Shown here: positions 22,986-33,200 of the stretch, piece after piece
How positions within the stretch are numbered: the first letter of the stretch is position 1
How the letters are laid out: each line of letters opens with the position of its first letter
Assembly (NCBI GenBank): GCA_012934845.2
Contig: WNNJ02003539.1
Location: 1-64,000 of the forward strand
Length of the DNA stretch: 64,000 nt
DNA from: Pomphorhynchus laevis
Taxonomy: Eukaryota; Acanthocephala; Palaeacanthocephala; Echinorhynchida; Pomphorhynchidae
Direction: 5' to 3'
Position numbers and translations under genes: made by a program
Notes under the pieces: generated by a model
Database searches by the model: none
What the model was told of the DNA's origin: nothing
The model's input: only the letters and a program-made list of their open reading frames with translations

Positions 22986-23530
22986 TATTTATAGGGGGCA
23001 AATGCACGTTCGTGCGCTTACAAGCCCGCGTAGAAAAAGAAAAAGCAAATAAGAAAACAAAAAAATAGCATGTAAACTAAAATGTTGATGACATTGAAGA
23101 ATATATTATAGATTAGAGGGATGAGTGGAATGTGGCAAGGCTTCATACGAAAAAAATGTTGAGTGGTTTCTTTAGAGAGGTATGAAAAATTGAGTTGGAT
23201 AGGATGTTTAGTTAATGCATCTCTTTATTTATTGTGAAGGAGCCATGGTGCAGGAACGTAAACGTTGCTTGAAGAATGGAAGCTACGACGGAGAACAGAT
23301 GTTTGCTGGCAAATAATCCCAGGCAAGTGGAACAGTGTCGAGAAAAGATAGGAGACCATAGTTAGTTGAGAGCGGATAAACGTGGAGAAGTAGATAATTA
23401 TTTGATCGCAGAGCCAAGAGGGCAGAACGCGAATCATCAAGATAATCAAGGTGTAAGTAGGATTGTGAATGATAAAATAGAAGACGCAAGGTAACAACAT
23501 GCAAACCAAATTCAACACGAAGATTCATTG
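22985..23530 (-). mobile_element. LINE-B 3'-end fragment
   Basis: Ends at 22985-23000 with a variant of the LINE-B terminus (minus sense gcacgaacgtgcatttgccc then ctataaataaat). The minus reading 23528-23283 includes LALRSNNYLLLHVYPLSTNY and LPLAWDYLPANICS, equivalent to the C-terminal tail of the LINE-B protein at 49.3 kb. It is 5'-truncated in the usual LINE manner. Confidence 0.75.
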
Positions 23531-24545
23531 TGGTCTAAGATAGAATGCAAAGTTTATTAAAGACACGTTTTTATAAAAATTCGTATCGGAGAAAATTTTA
23601 AATCAGATTTCTATTATAGAAGCTAAACAAAAGGCTCATTCCTTTGATGTAAATATTAAAAATTAAAATTGTTAAATTTTTATATGTCCGATGTTATAGA
23701 GCTTAAAACTTCTGAATATAATTTTCAGTGTAATAATTACATTTATATATTTTTAAAGTGAAATCAAATTTAAATAAAACACTTAATGAATTAAAATAAA
23801 AATAAAACATAATAATTTAACTAAAACACTTGATCAATCAGTAGATGACATATTTTAATTTAGTGAACAAACACTTTATTTTATTGTGCTTATCATAAAT
23901 ATTTACCGTTTAACCGACGTATTAGTTATAACTGTTCATTATTTGAAAAATTTATTATTTTATTGGAGCCATTCAATAATTTACTAATTAATTATTTAAT
24001 TTACTAATTTTTTTATTTGGAGTCATTCTGTAATTTACTCTCAATGTAGTAAAACTAGTACATCCAGATTTGAATTCCCGCCATGCGTTATGTTATCATA
24101 AGTATATTTGAATTAATTCAATAGAAAAATAAATTACGATTAAAAATGAGAGATTTTTATCTATTTTTAAAATTTGGAATTTTGGACAAAATCAACAAAC
24201 ACCAATTTATTTTTATATTTTGCTAGTTGCTGTAACTTAAGTTAATTTTAATCATAAGATAATTTTAATAAGTTTTAATCATACGTTTTAATTAATAGTT
24301 AATTATAATTTTATTATTATATTAATATATTAATATTAATATTAAATATTAATATAGTAATATTTAATTATATATTAATATAATGAATGATAAATTAATA
24401 TTAATTTATTAATATATTGATGAAACAATTAATAAAAATATTAAAGTGCCATGAAGTAGTTACAAATTACATTCTTTTTGATTTGTCATGGCATTTAATT
24501 TATATAAAAAATAAAAAATTTTATACATTTTGCCGTCGACTTTAT
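23531..24545. other. Very AT-rich spacer
   Basis: Homopolymer and ATTAAT-type runs, densest at 24300-24420. No gene, shared repeat or hairpin of note. Confidence 0.6.
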
Positions 24546-24559
24546 ATTATCCTCTACAA

Positions 24560-25300
24560 CCCTCACTGATTGAAGTGTTGTAGAGGATGTTACAGGTGTG
24601 CTTCAAGGCTCTCTGCCTTCTGCTATCTTAAACCTTGCTGTCTCCATTGTACATTTCAAACCTTCCAAACGCGAACAACATCTATTGGTATACTCTGATG
24701 ATACCACATCCCTGTATTCTCGACTCAAGTGCAAAGATATAGTCTCGGACATAAGCCGCTTCTTTTTGAGATTTAAAGACTAGTTATCCCCATCCAGTCT
24801 TCTTCTAAACTCCTCTAAATCGCAGATGGTGGACTCAAATGGCATCATGGTGACGAAGAAAAATAAAAAAGACTGGGAATCTTTGCTCTCTCTTCCATTT
24901 TGAGGAATCAACCACTGCAGTCTTCACATATCGAGTAAGATACATGCGATTCACCATAACGGTTAAATGGTCGGCCGGATCAGACTTGACTAGATTAAAA
25001 TGTATCACGAAGATAGCTAGATAGGCCCTGAAATTGGCCTAGCATATGTCATTAAGAGAGAGTGTTCAGGTGCGCATATGGTGCACATGGGCAATCTCGG
25101 GATTCGTCTTCTTTTCTAGATCACGTACCCATGAGCAAAGACTAATGTTTCTCAAGCACCTTATTTCGAGATTACCTACAATTTTCCGCCACGACTAGAC
25201 TCAAATGTGTGTGAGAGACCATGATTAACTCAGTTTGAAGGCGACAATTTGGTGTTTGCTAAATGATGCTGATCCCGCAGTCCGTTTTAAATAAAAACTT
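24560..25300 (+). mobile_element. LINE-A reverse-transcriptase fragment
   Basis: The plus frame 24598-24783 reads LQGSLPSAILNLAVSIVHF and then EQHLLVYSDDTTSLYSRLKC, matching motifs B and C of the 14.5-kb LINE-A copy (QGSPLSPILYLAASIELY; QHLVVYADDTTALFSGRRC). The catalytic motif is YSDD here. Homology continues with frame changes through VKWSAGSDLTRLK-like sequence to the ORF2 tail near 25270. The 5' edge begins at motif B, so the copy is heavily truncated. Confidence 0.8.
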
Positions 25301-25344
25301 TTTCCTTATTTGGTGCATGGTGGTTTTGTATGTAAAATAATCTT

Positions 25345-25664
25345 TATTTATAATAATCTAACGAAATGCGTTAGATTATCGGCGCTTATTTCATTCTCAT
25401 TGTCATATTTAATCAAATCGCTTTTAATCTTGATAAGACGAATGGCTGGTAATTGGGCAGCACTTAAATCGAAAAGTTCTAAAATATGAGAAAGATCTTC
25501 CAGGTCACTATCAACATGAGCAAATGCAACTGTCCAGCGAAATGACTTTGCGGTTTCTAACAAAACATTTCTGAATTTATCAATAATATCCTTTTTACTG
25601 GCAATCAGTGGATTAGTTGAATTTACATCAAACACAAGAACGTTCACTTTAAAAAAGTTATTTT
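25345..25664 (-). pseudogene. Protein disulfide isomerase-like fragment (thioredoxin-fold domain)
   Basis: The minus frame reads FKVNVLVFDVNSTNPLIASK, then a helix, then WTVAFAHVDSDLEDLSHILE, FDLSAAQLPAIRLIKIKSDL and NEISADNLTHFVRLL. This matches the b' domain of PDI: a strand IK..LLLF, a helix, ...F..VD.D.ED..RILEFF....LPA.RLI.....KY.......I...N...FV. The conserved ED...ILE and LPAIRLI pieces are clear. The frame stops just after FV, where intact PDI would continue into the last thioredoxin domain with CGHC, and no such motif is found. Its upstream end meets the 3' terminus of a LINE-B copy. The first residues MPLKN of the open frame belong to the LINE end. Confidence 0.65.
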
Positions 25665-27690
25665 TCAGTGGCAAATGCGTGCCGGCGCACGCTTACATGA
25701 CCACGAAAAAATCAAACTCATGTGTCGAGAAGGTAAGTATGGAGGCGGTATTTGAATGTAATAGAGGGAGCGCGGCCGATGTCAAAAGGGAGCTATTTCA
25801 AGGCGAGTGTGGCGGCGACGATGAAGGATCGGAGACCGTAGATGTTAGAGTAATTGGGAACATGGATAAGAAGAAACGACGGGAACGCAGCGATAAAGAG
25901 GTGGAGCGATTGTCGTATAAGAAAAAGAGGTTGATGAACGATGGGGAACCGACAGCGATGATACGAAAAGTGACGAGAAGACGGCGGAGTTGTACGTGGA
26001 TGGTGGGCCAGGAGAGTTGGAAAAGATATGTGTATGTGTGGTCAAAGCGACGGAGACGTAGGGGCACTGGAACGGCAGAGTTGATGATGCGTTGTAGGGG
26101 TATGGTGATGGATTTTGTAGAGTTTGTGAAAAGGTTGAGGCAGTAATCGATTTTAGGAATGAGAAGCGATGAAGGAAGAGATATACAAGAATGAAAGTCG
26201 ATAATAATGGGGCGAACACGGCGGATGTCACAGAAAATTAAGTTAGACGAGCGGACCTTGTAACGGACGAAGGGTTTAAGGGAAGTGTGATCATCGAAAT
26301 GAAATTCTGAGAAGGTGAGACTGTGGACTATGGGGATGATTGATGAGGCAAAATATACAGGGTAGGAGATATGTTAGGTTGACGGGGGAGGATCCACATT
26401 AGTTTGGACTTGCATGGTTTTAGAACGAGACGAAGATGGGAGATACGTTTGTACATAGAATACATACAGTCGGCAACAGAAATGCTGATATCGTGTATGC
26501 GATGGGCGGGTACATGAGCATAGATGATGATGTCATCGGCGTATTGCATGACGTTAAAGGAGTATGGTTTGATAAACTGTGAGATATCGCAAAGTAGAAG
26601 AGAGAAAGGCAGGGGACCTAGGACTGAATCGTGTGGGACCCCACAGAAAATAGGGATGGGAGGAGAGGATGATGAATCTGAACAGACGTGAAAAGAACAG
26701 TCGGATAGATATGAAGCAAACTATGCCACGGAAGAGGAAGAAAAGCCGTAATCATTGCGAATGCGAGAAAGGAGGATGGAGTAGTTGACGATGGCGAAGG
26801 CAGAGGTAAAGTCGAGGGAGATGATAACACTATATAGAGCCTTGTCACTAGAAATGGGTAGGTCGTTGTAAACTTTCATGCATGCGATTTCTGTGAAGTG
26901 ATTAGCGTGGAAAGTTAATTGAAAAGGAGGGTACAGATTGGATGAAGAGAGAAACGTTGATCTGCATTAAGAAAAGGCGCTCTAACAGCTTGGAAAGAGT
27001 AGGCAGGAGTGAAATGCTTCTAGGAGCATTTCTAAAAGCACTTCCTTCTAGCTTCTTTGATGGCTAGAAGGAAGTGAGGGGTCGAGTGATTGTTTCTTAG
27101 GAGGAGACTAACGGTGGGGGAGTTCCAGTGTGAAGGGAAGATACGACTGCGGATGGACTAGTTAAACAAGGTGGTGAGGAAAGGTGATATCGATGAGCAT
27201 ATGGATTTAATTATAGGGTTAGGCAGAGGATCGGCAGGTGAGGTTTTTTTGAGCAAGGACATGAGGACATATGAGACTTCGGCAAGTAATACAGGGAGAT
27301 GAAAGAGTTCCGGAGGATGAGGCTAGGCGAGTAACAGTGATATGGCATTGAGACGGGGTTGTGAGCGATCAACGTAAATATTTTTGTCTGAAGAAATGAC
27401 GAATAATCATGGGGATTGATGTTGCAAGATGAAGAGGAGCGAGAAAGGATTGAGTTAAAAGTATGCCAGCGAGACTTAGAGTTTAATTAAGTGTTGATTT
27501 TATGCTTCCAGAAGGTGTTGCATTTAGTACGTAGTAGATGGAGATGAGACCGGCGATAGGTATCACGGAGGGACGGATTGAGCGAGCGGATATCACGTCT
27601 GAGCGAGCGGCGCAATACTTTGATATCAAACATAAGTTTAGCAACTTCAGCATTAAAATGTGAGAGCAACGGAACAATATTGAATTTCAC
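25655..27690 (-). mobile_element. LINE-B copy beside the PDI-like fragment
   Basis: The 3' end is at about 25660 (minus sense ggcacgcatttgccactg then aaaaataa). In minus sense from 27690: linker VLRRSLRRDIRSLN and KCNTFWKHKINT; PRSISLLPTLSKLLERL; ASAFAIVNYSILL-like motif A; a GVPHDSVLGP-type motif B; YADD motif C in MQYADDIIIYAHVPAHR (26549-26328); then the C-terminal tail ending near 25800. The 5' end lies in the endonuclease-RT linker, a normal 5' truncation. A block at 26130-26710 is about 99 percent identical to 49646-50226. Frame changes make it inactive. Confidence 0.85.
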
Positions 27691-27775
27691 AAAATTTTTA
27701 ACTGAATCTCACGTTGCTTATCTTTCCATTACTGCTTCTAATTAATCGAACTTTTTGTAAACCATCATTTGTACA

Positions 27776-27990
27776 TTATCTTTGATAGATAAAAGTTTTT
27801 TTTATTAATTTATCGGTCAGAATCGATACTAATAACGGTTCTCCTAAGTAACGTTCTGCTTGATCATACACGGATTCGTATGTTAACGATGAGTTATCCT
27901 TAATGAAGCTAACAAACCCGATACGCTTGTGCTTTTTCAAAGCTTCCAGATATTCCTTTGTTCTTATTTCTGGTACTGCATAGCTCATAT
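27776..27990 (-). pseudogene. Possible second exon or part of the PDI-like gene
   Basis: The minus frame reads AVPEIRTKEYLEALKKHKRI, GFVSFIKDNSSLTYESVYDQ and LGEPLLVSILTDKLIKKTF. It has the alternation of a thioredoxin-fold domain, and its end (LVSILTDK) sits where PDI has LVTEFTDET, just before the b' strand found on the other side of LINE-B. It is on the same strand and in the right order relative to the fragment at 25345-25664. I am not certain of the family. If the two belong together, LINE-B and about 85 bases of other sequence now separate them. Confidence 0.35.
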
Positions 27991-28595
27991 CAAGATTACC
28001 TAATTTAAAATGCCTTCTACATCATGATTGCAGTCATCTTGTGATAGAAATGAAGTTGTCCGCTTGGCTTCTTGCGCGTTTTGAATGGCCTAGGCCCCTG
28101 CAACTGTCGTGGATGTGAGAATTACTCGTTTTATCTTTTCATCTTCCGACGTGTGATGGGATTGTTTGAAAACGGCCTGACCTCGTCTGCCAAACTGTCA
28201 ACCAGCTCACCAAAATTTGCGATTCTTTATATATTTGTCACTTCGGAAACGTTAAAGACAGCTGACTTTGTGATTATGAATTACCAAAGACCCAATCGCG
28301 TGGTCCCAATCCTACTACATTTCGAGATGAAACTCGATTTAATATGAATACTCGACACTTCCATTGCTTGTATGTAGTTGATGGGAACACATGACTGATA
28401 CAAATTGGAGCATCAAGTATTGTTTCGTATTCTCTATGTTGAGTTTTCTACAAACGGGTTTCTATCTCGTAGTACGTTCGGTTCAAAAGATCAATGCTAT
28501 ATAGCATATCCTTTGAATTCCCTCTCATTAGTGCTATTGAGATTCGCTAAAAAAGTCTTGCGGATGCGGTGCTATATGGTAGAGATGGTTGGAAG
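27991..28595. other. Unassigned spacer
   Basis: An open frame at 28072-28347 on the plus strand gives no recognisable product. Composition is less AT-rich than the neighbours, so this may be decayed coding or element sequence. Confidence 0.35.
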
Positions 28596-28599
28596 CTAA

Positions 28600-29020
28600 G
28601 GATCGCCCGATCCGTCTAATTATTTTGTCTCCTTCCGAATTTCAGCCGCCATAATTTTCGATGACTTCAAGTCGATATTTCCTATTTTTGACTGACGATG
28701 CGTTTTGCGCAGCTGTGTAACCAGGCACATAAGCTTACTGGCGAAGATATACTTTCTGTAGTGGACGTGCCTTAGCAAATTAATCGCATCTGAAGGATCT
28801 CCGTATATCAGGATATCTGCTAGCCGTCTTGTAGATTATGGATAAGGTTGCAAACCTCGCAGTTCACATGCATTCCTGTTTATTGTGCCGCCTGAATGAC
28901 GACGTCACGTATTTCATCATGGCGCATTCCTTTATGATCGCCATAACTGCATGTTAGTGCATGGAACCCCTCAGCATCTGAAGTCTGAAAACATTGACAA
29001 TAATGGTGGCTACTTGGATC
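28600..29020 (-). pseudogene. Retroelement C-terminal nuclease-like fragment
   Basis: In minus sense from about 29000: a C-x-C...GFHALTCSYGDHKGMRHDE sequence, then IRDVVIQAA, MHVNCEVCNLIHNL and ADILIYGDPSDAINLL. The order (H-A-L-S/T-C, R-H-x-x-I-R-D, E-x-x-x-L, R-P-A-D-I-L) is the N-terminal half of the retroelement-associated nuclease module, of which other pieces lie at 3.3 kb and 61.1 kb. The readings change frame several times, so it is a relic. Confidence 0.55.
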
Positions 29021-29495
29021 AATTTGTAGGCCTAATCACAATCTTATAATAATTCTAAATTCTTAATCGGTAAGGGGCGTTGCTAAGATTTCGATTATAG
29101 AAGACTTCGATTATTGTATAACATATGCATAATCAGTAAACTTATCCGATTTATCTACATCGCGGGATCCTTTAAATATCATGTATGTTTGATAGGCAAA
29201 AAAGCAGAAAGTTATATCAGTTTAAGACAGCATTTTTTATATTTAATATCCACTAACTTTAAGGTTCCCAACTGGCACTCTTATCTAGTAGTTAAAACAA
29301 GGTTTTTAGTAAAAACTGACAGCTCTGCTAGCATAATCTTGATTAATATACTTTTGAAATGAGTGGCAATCAGCATTTCAAAGGACATACTATTTGTATT
29401 TTAATACAGATCATATCATCTGTATTTTAATATGGTGTGATGGGTTATCCCACCGATGTACCAACTAGTCGAGTAGGTATGTTGCGGCAACATAG
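29021..29495. other. Unassigned spacer
   Basis: Open frame 29114-29362 is not recognisable. Two close phrases, cagatcatatcatctgtattttaata and its neighbour at 29395-29435, look like a local duplication. Nothing else. Confidence 0.4.
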
Positions 29496-29500
29496 TAGTC

Positions 29501-29700
29501 TTGTATAAATCTCGATTTGGCAAATTACTGAAAATATTTAGACTGTCGAGGAGGGGAATTCACATGTGGAATTTGCTGCCCGAGAAAGTCGTTGCTTCCC
29601 CCCAACTTAAGCACGCTAAAATCACGATGCTGCAAATTGAATATCGTGAACAATTCCACCACTCAACACATCTGATGAACTGTCCTATTTAGCTACGATA
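29501..29700 (+). mobile_element. CR1-type LINE ORF2 C-terminal fragment
   Basis: The open frame contains LSRRGIHMWNLLPEKVVASP followed by QLKHAKITMLQ. This is the terminal block common to CR1/Jockey ORF2 proteins (F..R....WN.LP..VV.A.S...FK..L). Only the last 60 codons or so remain. LINE-C at 38 kb has the equivalent INAWNSLPDNTVG. Confidence 0.6.
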
Positions 29701-29837
29701 TTCACGGCTTCGTTGAATGACTATTTGCTTTTTTGGACTCTATCTGTATCGCCTTTTGGCATATATTTGAATAAGTAAATATCTTCAAATATAAAAATTT
29801 ATGAGATATTTAAAAATGATAATTTTTTCATAATAAT

Positions 29838-30210
29838 CAAATCAGCTAACTGAGTCTACGTATTTAATATAATTATAAACTAGACAAAACATAATAATGC
29901 TAAATCAAAATTTAATAATTAAATAATAAAATAGTTGTTATAAGATTTCCTATAATTTAAATCAAGTTAAAAAAATTGAAATTTAAAATAAACGTCATTT
30001 TTATGAATTGACTAATAAATAACAGACGTTGTATCAGAATAAAGATTAGAGGTCATCTAGAGGAACTGCTATGCTATCAGGTTTCGGCCCCTAACTCATC
30101 TACCCAACATAGCAGCGGGGCCAAATACATGCTAATGATGTATTTCCTCTGATAAAACTATCTAGTATCTTATTCTAATACAAAGTATATTAAATAATAA
30201 GTTACAATAT
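29838..30210 (+). repeat. Element E, copy 1 (AT-rich dispersed repeat with structured core)
   Basis: Starts with atcaaatcagctaactgagt at about 29839 and continues through gactaataaataacagacg to the GC-richer core at 30059-30150, then to attctaatacaaagtatatt. The core has agaggaa (30059) pairing with ttcctct (30144), ctgctatg (30066) with catagcag (30108), ggcccc (30086) with ggggcc (30117), and aaatacat (30123) with atgtattt (30138). No open frame. Superfamily unknown. Confidence 0.85.
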
Positions 30211-30286
30211 ATATTTATGAATATATAATTTTTTGAATTCTTTATTAATAATTCTTTCTTGTTGATTATAAATTGACAATACAATT

Positions 30287-30448
30287 CAGTGGCTCTCAAC
30301 AAGTGTGCCGCGAAAGAAATTGTAAAGAAAGGTCAGTATTCATTTTTGAAAAAATGCAAACGGAGAGAAAGTATTTTTTTGTGATGGTATGCCGCAAAAA
30401 TTATAAGAGCTAAATAGTGTGCCGTGTAAAACCGGTTGGGAACCACGG
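30287..30448. mobile_element. hAT-type MITE, about 162 bp
   Basis: The left end is cagtggctctcaac at 30287. The right end is gttgggaaccacgg ending at 30448, the inverted equivalent of the cagtggttcccaac terminus typical of hAT elements. Internal text (agtgtgccgcgaaag, tagtgtgccgtgtaaaa) is also typical of the family. Flanking eight-base sequences atacaatt and atctaatc match at five positions, a plausible decayed target duplication. Too short to encode anything; it would need a transposase from elsewhere. Confidence 0.8.
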
Positions 30449-30529
30449 ATCTAATCGATTCTAATTGTCACTAAATTGCTTTGATTAATTTTAAAAGCGT
30501 TGATTGCTAGCGTACAATAGGTTCTCAGT

Positions 30530-30900
30530 GCATTATGCACCAATATCAGAAGTATACCATTAATAGCATAAAAATTGGTATGATATTGGTATTATATGAT
30601 TAAATAATATATAAGATGCACTATATAATCAAATTTCATCAGAGGAAATACGCCATTGGCACGTATTTGGTCCTGCTTCTATGTTGGTTCAAAGAGTAGA
30701 GGCCGAAACCTGATAACATAACAGTTCCTTTTGATCAACTCTAGTTTTTATTTTGATACATCGTCCGCATGTTTGTTAAATCATAAAAATAGTTGCTATT
30801 TTTAGTTCTTGCTTTATGTAAATCTAAATTTGAAATATTTATTATTTTTAATTATATAAAGTACGAAATACGTAGGTAGATTCAATGAACTGATCCGAAT
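30530..30900 (-). repeat. Element E, copy 2, inverted
   Basis: The minus sense restores the element order: ctgagtct-like start near 30890, core at about 30640-30745 (aggtttcggcctc, aaccaacatagaag, aggacc, aaatacgt), then a tail to about 30530. The stems are partly decayed relative to copy 1 (for example ggcctc against aggacc). Confidence 0.75.
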
Positions 30901-31820
30901 TGTTGCAACACTAATGCTATACTATCATAATCAATAAAAGTTGGCGCGTTAATGGTTTATAAAGTTGATTATTCATTTTTAAGATATATCGTAGATAAGG
31001 CTATTTTAACTTTTTATTTTTACTATGATAAAATTTCAATTTGAGCAGTCACGACTTGCATTATTATTTCGTTTGAATTTAGCATTTTTATCAAAATTGA
31101 ACCTTCATATAATTTCAGTAACAAACTTTTGACGATTCGACAACATATTGGACCTGTATCATCTGTCCGAAATTGTTAGGCTTTTTAAGAAAGAATAAGG
31201 GTACATCAGTTGTCGTTCTTAATTTCCCATGCATATACTACCTATTTTTGACCGAATAAGTAGACTATTAATCGAATTCAGCCGGTGTTTTAAAAAATTA
31301 GATACCGAATTGCGATTAATCGAGAGAAGCTAGCAAATTTAATAGATCACAGTCATTACTATCTGCCCTTAAATAAAATGGCTTTAAAAGCAAAGCATAC
31401 CAAATTGACAGATCCAGCCTCGACATGTAGATATTATAAGCTGTTGGATCTGCTTGAGCTAGCGGATTTAATAGATCACAATCCTTCCAATCTAATTATT
31501 AACGTGACCAGTTTAAAAAGCTAGCATAATCAACCCATTCAACGACCAATTTAGTATTCCTTATTAGCGCAAAATTTGAACCCTACAATAATTTTAATTT
31601 ATATTTTTGTATGTGCTATCTTTTTCTCAACGATGTATCTTGAGCCAACAGAGGAATACTATTTTACATGACAAAAAATGAAATCCCAAGCAACTATATA
31701 ATTCGTCGATTCAGCGTTATTCCAATAGAGCAGTTATATTGGATTCTATTTTTCCTGAAAGTCAATATTAAATTTTAATTTGTATTCAAGTTGAAATTAG
31801 TTATTCGCTAGAGATGGCTG
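30901..31820. other. AT-rich spacer with a degenerate duplication
   Basis: The phrases gctagcaaatttaatagatcac (about 31330) and gctagcggatttaatagatcac (about 31460) show an imperfect tandem duplication of roughly 130 bases. No gene recognised. Confidence 0.5.
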
Positions 31821-31824
31821 CATC

Positions 31825-32490
31825 AATTAGATCAAATAACTGAGTCTACCTATTTTATACGATATATAAATAAAAATAAATTCAATGAATAAGTATATAA
31901 GATTTTATGTAAGATTTTTTGCTTAATAATTTAAATTTATTTTAATAATATTTTGTTGATTTATATATAATTAATATTATTATATTTAAATATAATAATA
32001 TTTAATATAAATTTAATATTTTAATAATATTTTGTAAATAATTATTCTCCTATTTAAGAAAAAGTCGAAGGAAATCATTAAACTTGAAAATTAGCATATA
32101 ACAATGTCTTATCAATGTTACATAGTTTCAATATTTCTGACAGAGGTTATATTATCGGGAAACAAAGTCCATATGCCAATAATAACTTGTCAGTAGATCA
32201 AATCAAATAACTGAGTCCACATATTTTAAACTATATATGAATTAAAAATAAATATAAATAATTATAAATAATAAATAATTATAAGATTTTATACAATTTA
32301 TATTTGGTTAATATTTTAAATTGAAATTTAAAATTAATTTTTTATGATTTGACTAATAGCAGACGATGTGTAAGAATAAGAATTAGAGGTCATCAGTAGG
32401 AACTGCTATTATCAGGTTTTGACCCCTATTCCTCTACTTTGCACTGCATACCCAAATGGGTATCATACATTACCCATTTATTAGATAATA
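31825..32490 (+). repeat. Element E, two partial copies
   Basis: The start motif agatcaaataactgagtc occurs at about 31835 and atcaaataactgagtccac at about 32203. The first copy holds only the ends, running into a ttgatttatata tail. The second keeps the left half and the first core strand (agaggtcatcagtaggaactg, ttttgacccc) up to about 32440, then breaks off. Confidence 0.75.
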
Positions 32491-32739
32491 TATGTTAATT
32501 TGCTGATAAAAACGCAGGTTTCTGAACATTATAATTTTAACGCCAATAAAATTATAATTTAAGGCAATAAAATTTTAAATTATGCAGCATGGAAATACCT
32601 TACTCTAATGAGGTTTTAAAATATGAAGAACATAAATGGGTATAGAAACTTAACGTTTTATTAAGCATATAGTAATACAAATTTATAATAATAAGATTTT
32701 ATTAAATAACAAAATAACAAAAATAAGTGTTAATGGAAA
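32491..32739. other. AT-rich spacer
   Basis: Short duplicated phrases such as aataaaattataattt and aataaaattttaaatt near 32545-32580. No coding feature. Confidence 0.5.
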
Positions 32740-32945
32740 ACAACAAAACCAATTCAAATCATCTTCAACATCTTCGTCATCACCATGTGCCATGTAGTCT
32801 TTATGCAACCTCTTTACGGCATCAGATCCATGGAAATCTGAGCCCCCAACCGATCCAACACGCCGCTTTCCGACTGAACCACCCGGGGTCTTTCACCCTC
32901 CAAAGAATCCAATCGGCGCGGACTATGCTGAACAAATTTATTTAA
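32740..32945 (-). mobile_element. LINE-A 3' coding tail
   Basis: The minus sense reads GWFSRKAACWIGWGLRFPWI, against EWLSRRAACWIGWGGLRSRW at the end of LINE-A ORF2 at 15.6 kb. Nucleotide similarity runs through ttggattctt, ggttcagtcgga, agcggcgtgttgga and gctcaga. The piece starts abruptly next to a LINE-B 3' end. Confidence 0.75.
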
Positions 32946-33200
32946 CGTGGCAAATGCGTGCCAGCTGCACGCTTACATGACCACTAACAAAAAATGAAAA
33001 AGTCAAGCAGATAAATTGTTTAAATGGGATCAGATTTAGCGTTTGAAGCACGGCAGGGAAGTTGATTGGCGTATATAAATGGGCAGATGATTCCACGATA
33101 GAGGAGCAGCCACCAGGAAGGAGCGGAATCCAAAGGTGGTAGAGTAGTTTATGACATGTAAAAGGATGGAATTACAGGAACGCAAGGAACAGTAAACAGG
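32946..33200 (-). mobile_element. LINE-B 3'-end fragment
   Basis: In minus sense it ends ggcacgcatttgccacgtt and then aaataaat, which runs straight into the LINE-A tail at 32945. The rest is noncoding 3' sequence with decayed C-terminal codons. This looks like a LINE-B insertion into an older LINE-A copy. Confidence 0.7.

Noticed and set aside
30059-30150. Hammerhead or HDV-like ribozyme in element E
   Set aside because: The CTGATGA and GAAA core elements do not occur in the order and positions needed around three stems on either strand, and the HDV-type fourth stem is missing. Only an unnamed pseudoknot is supported.
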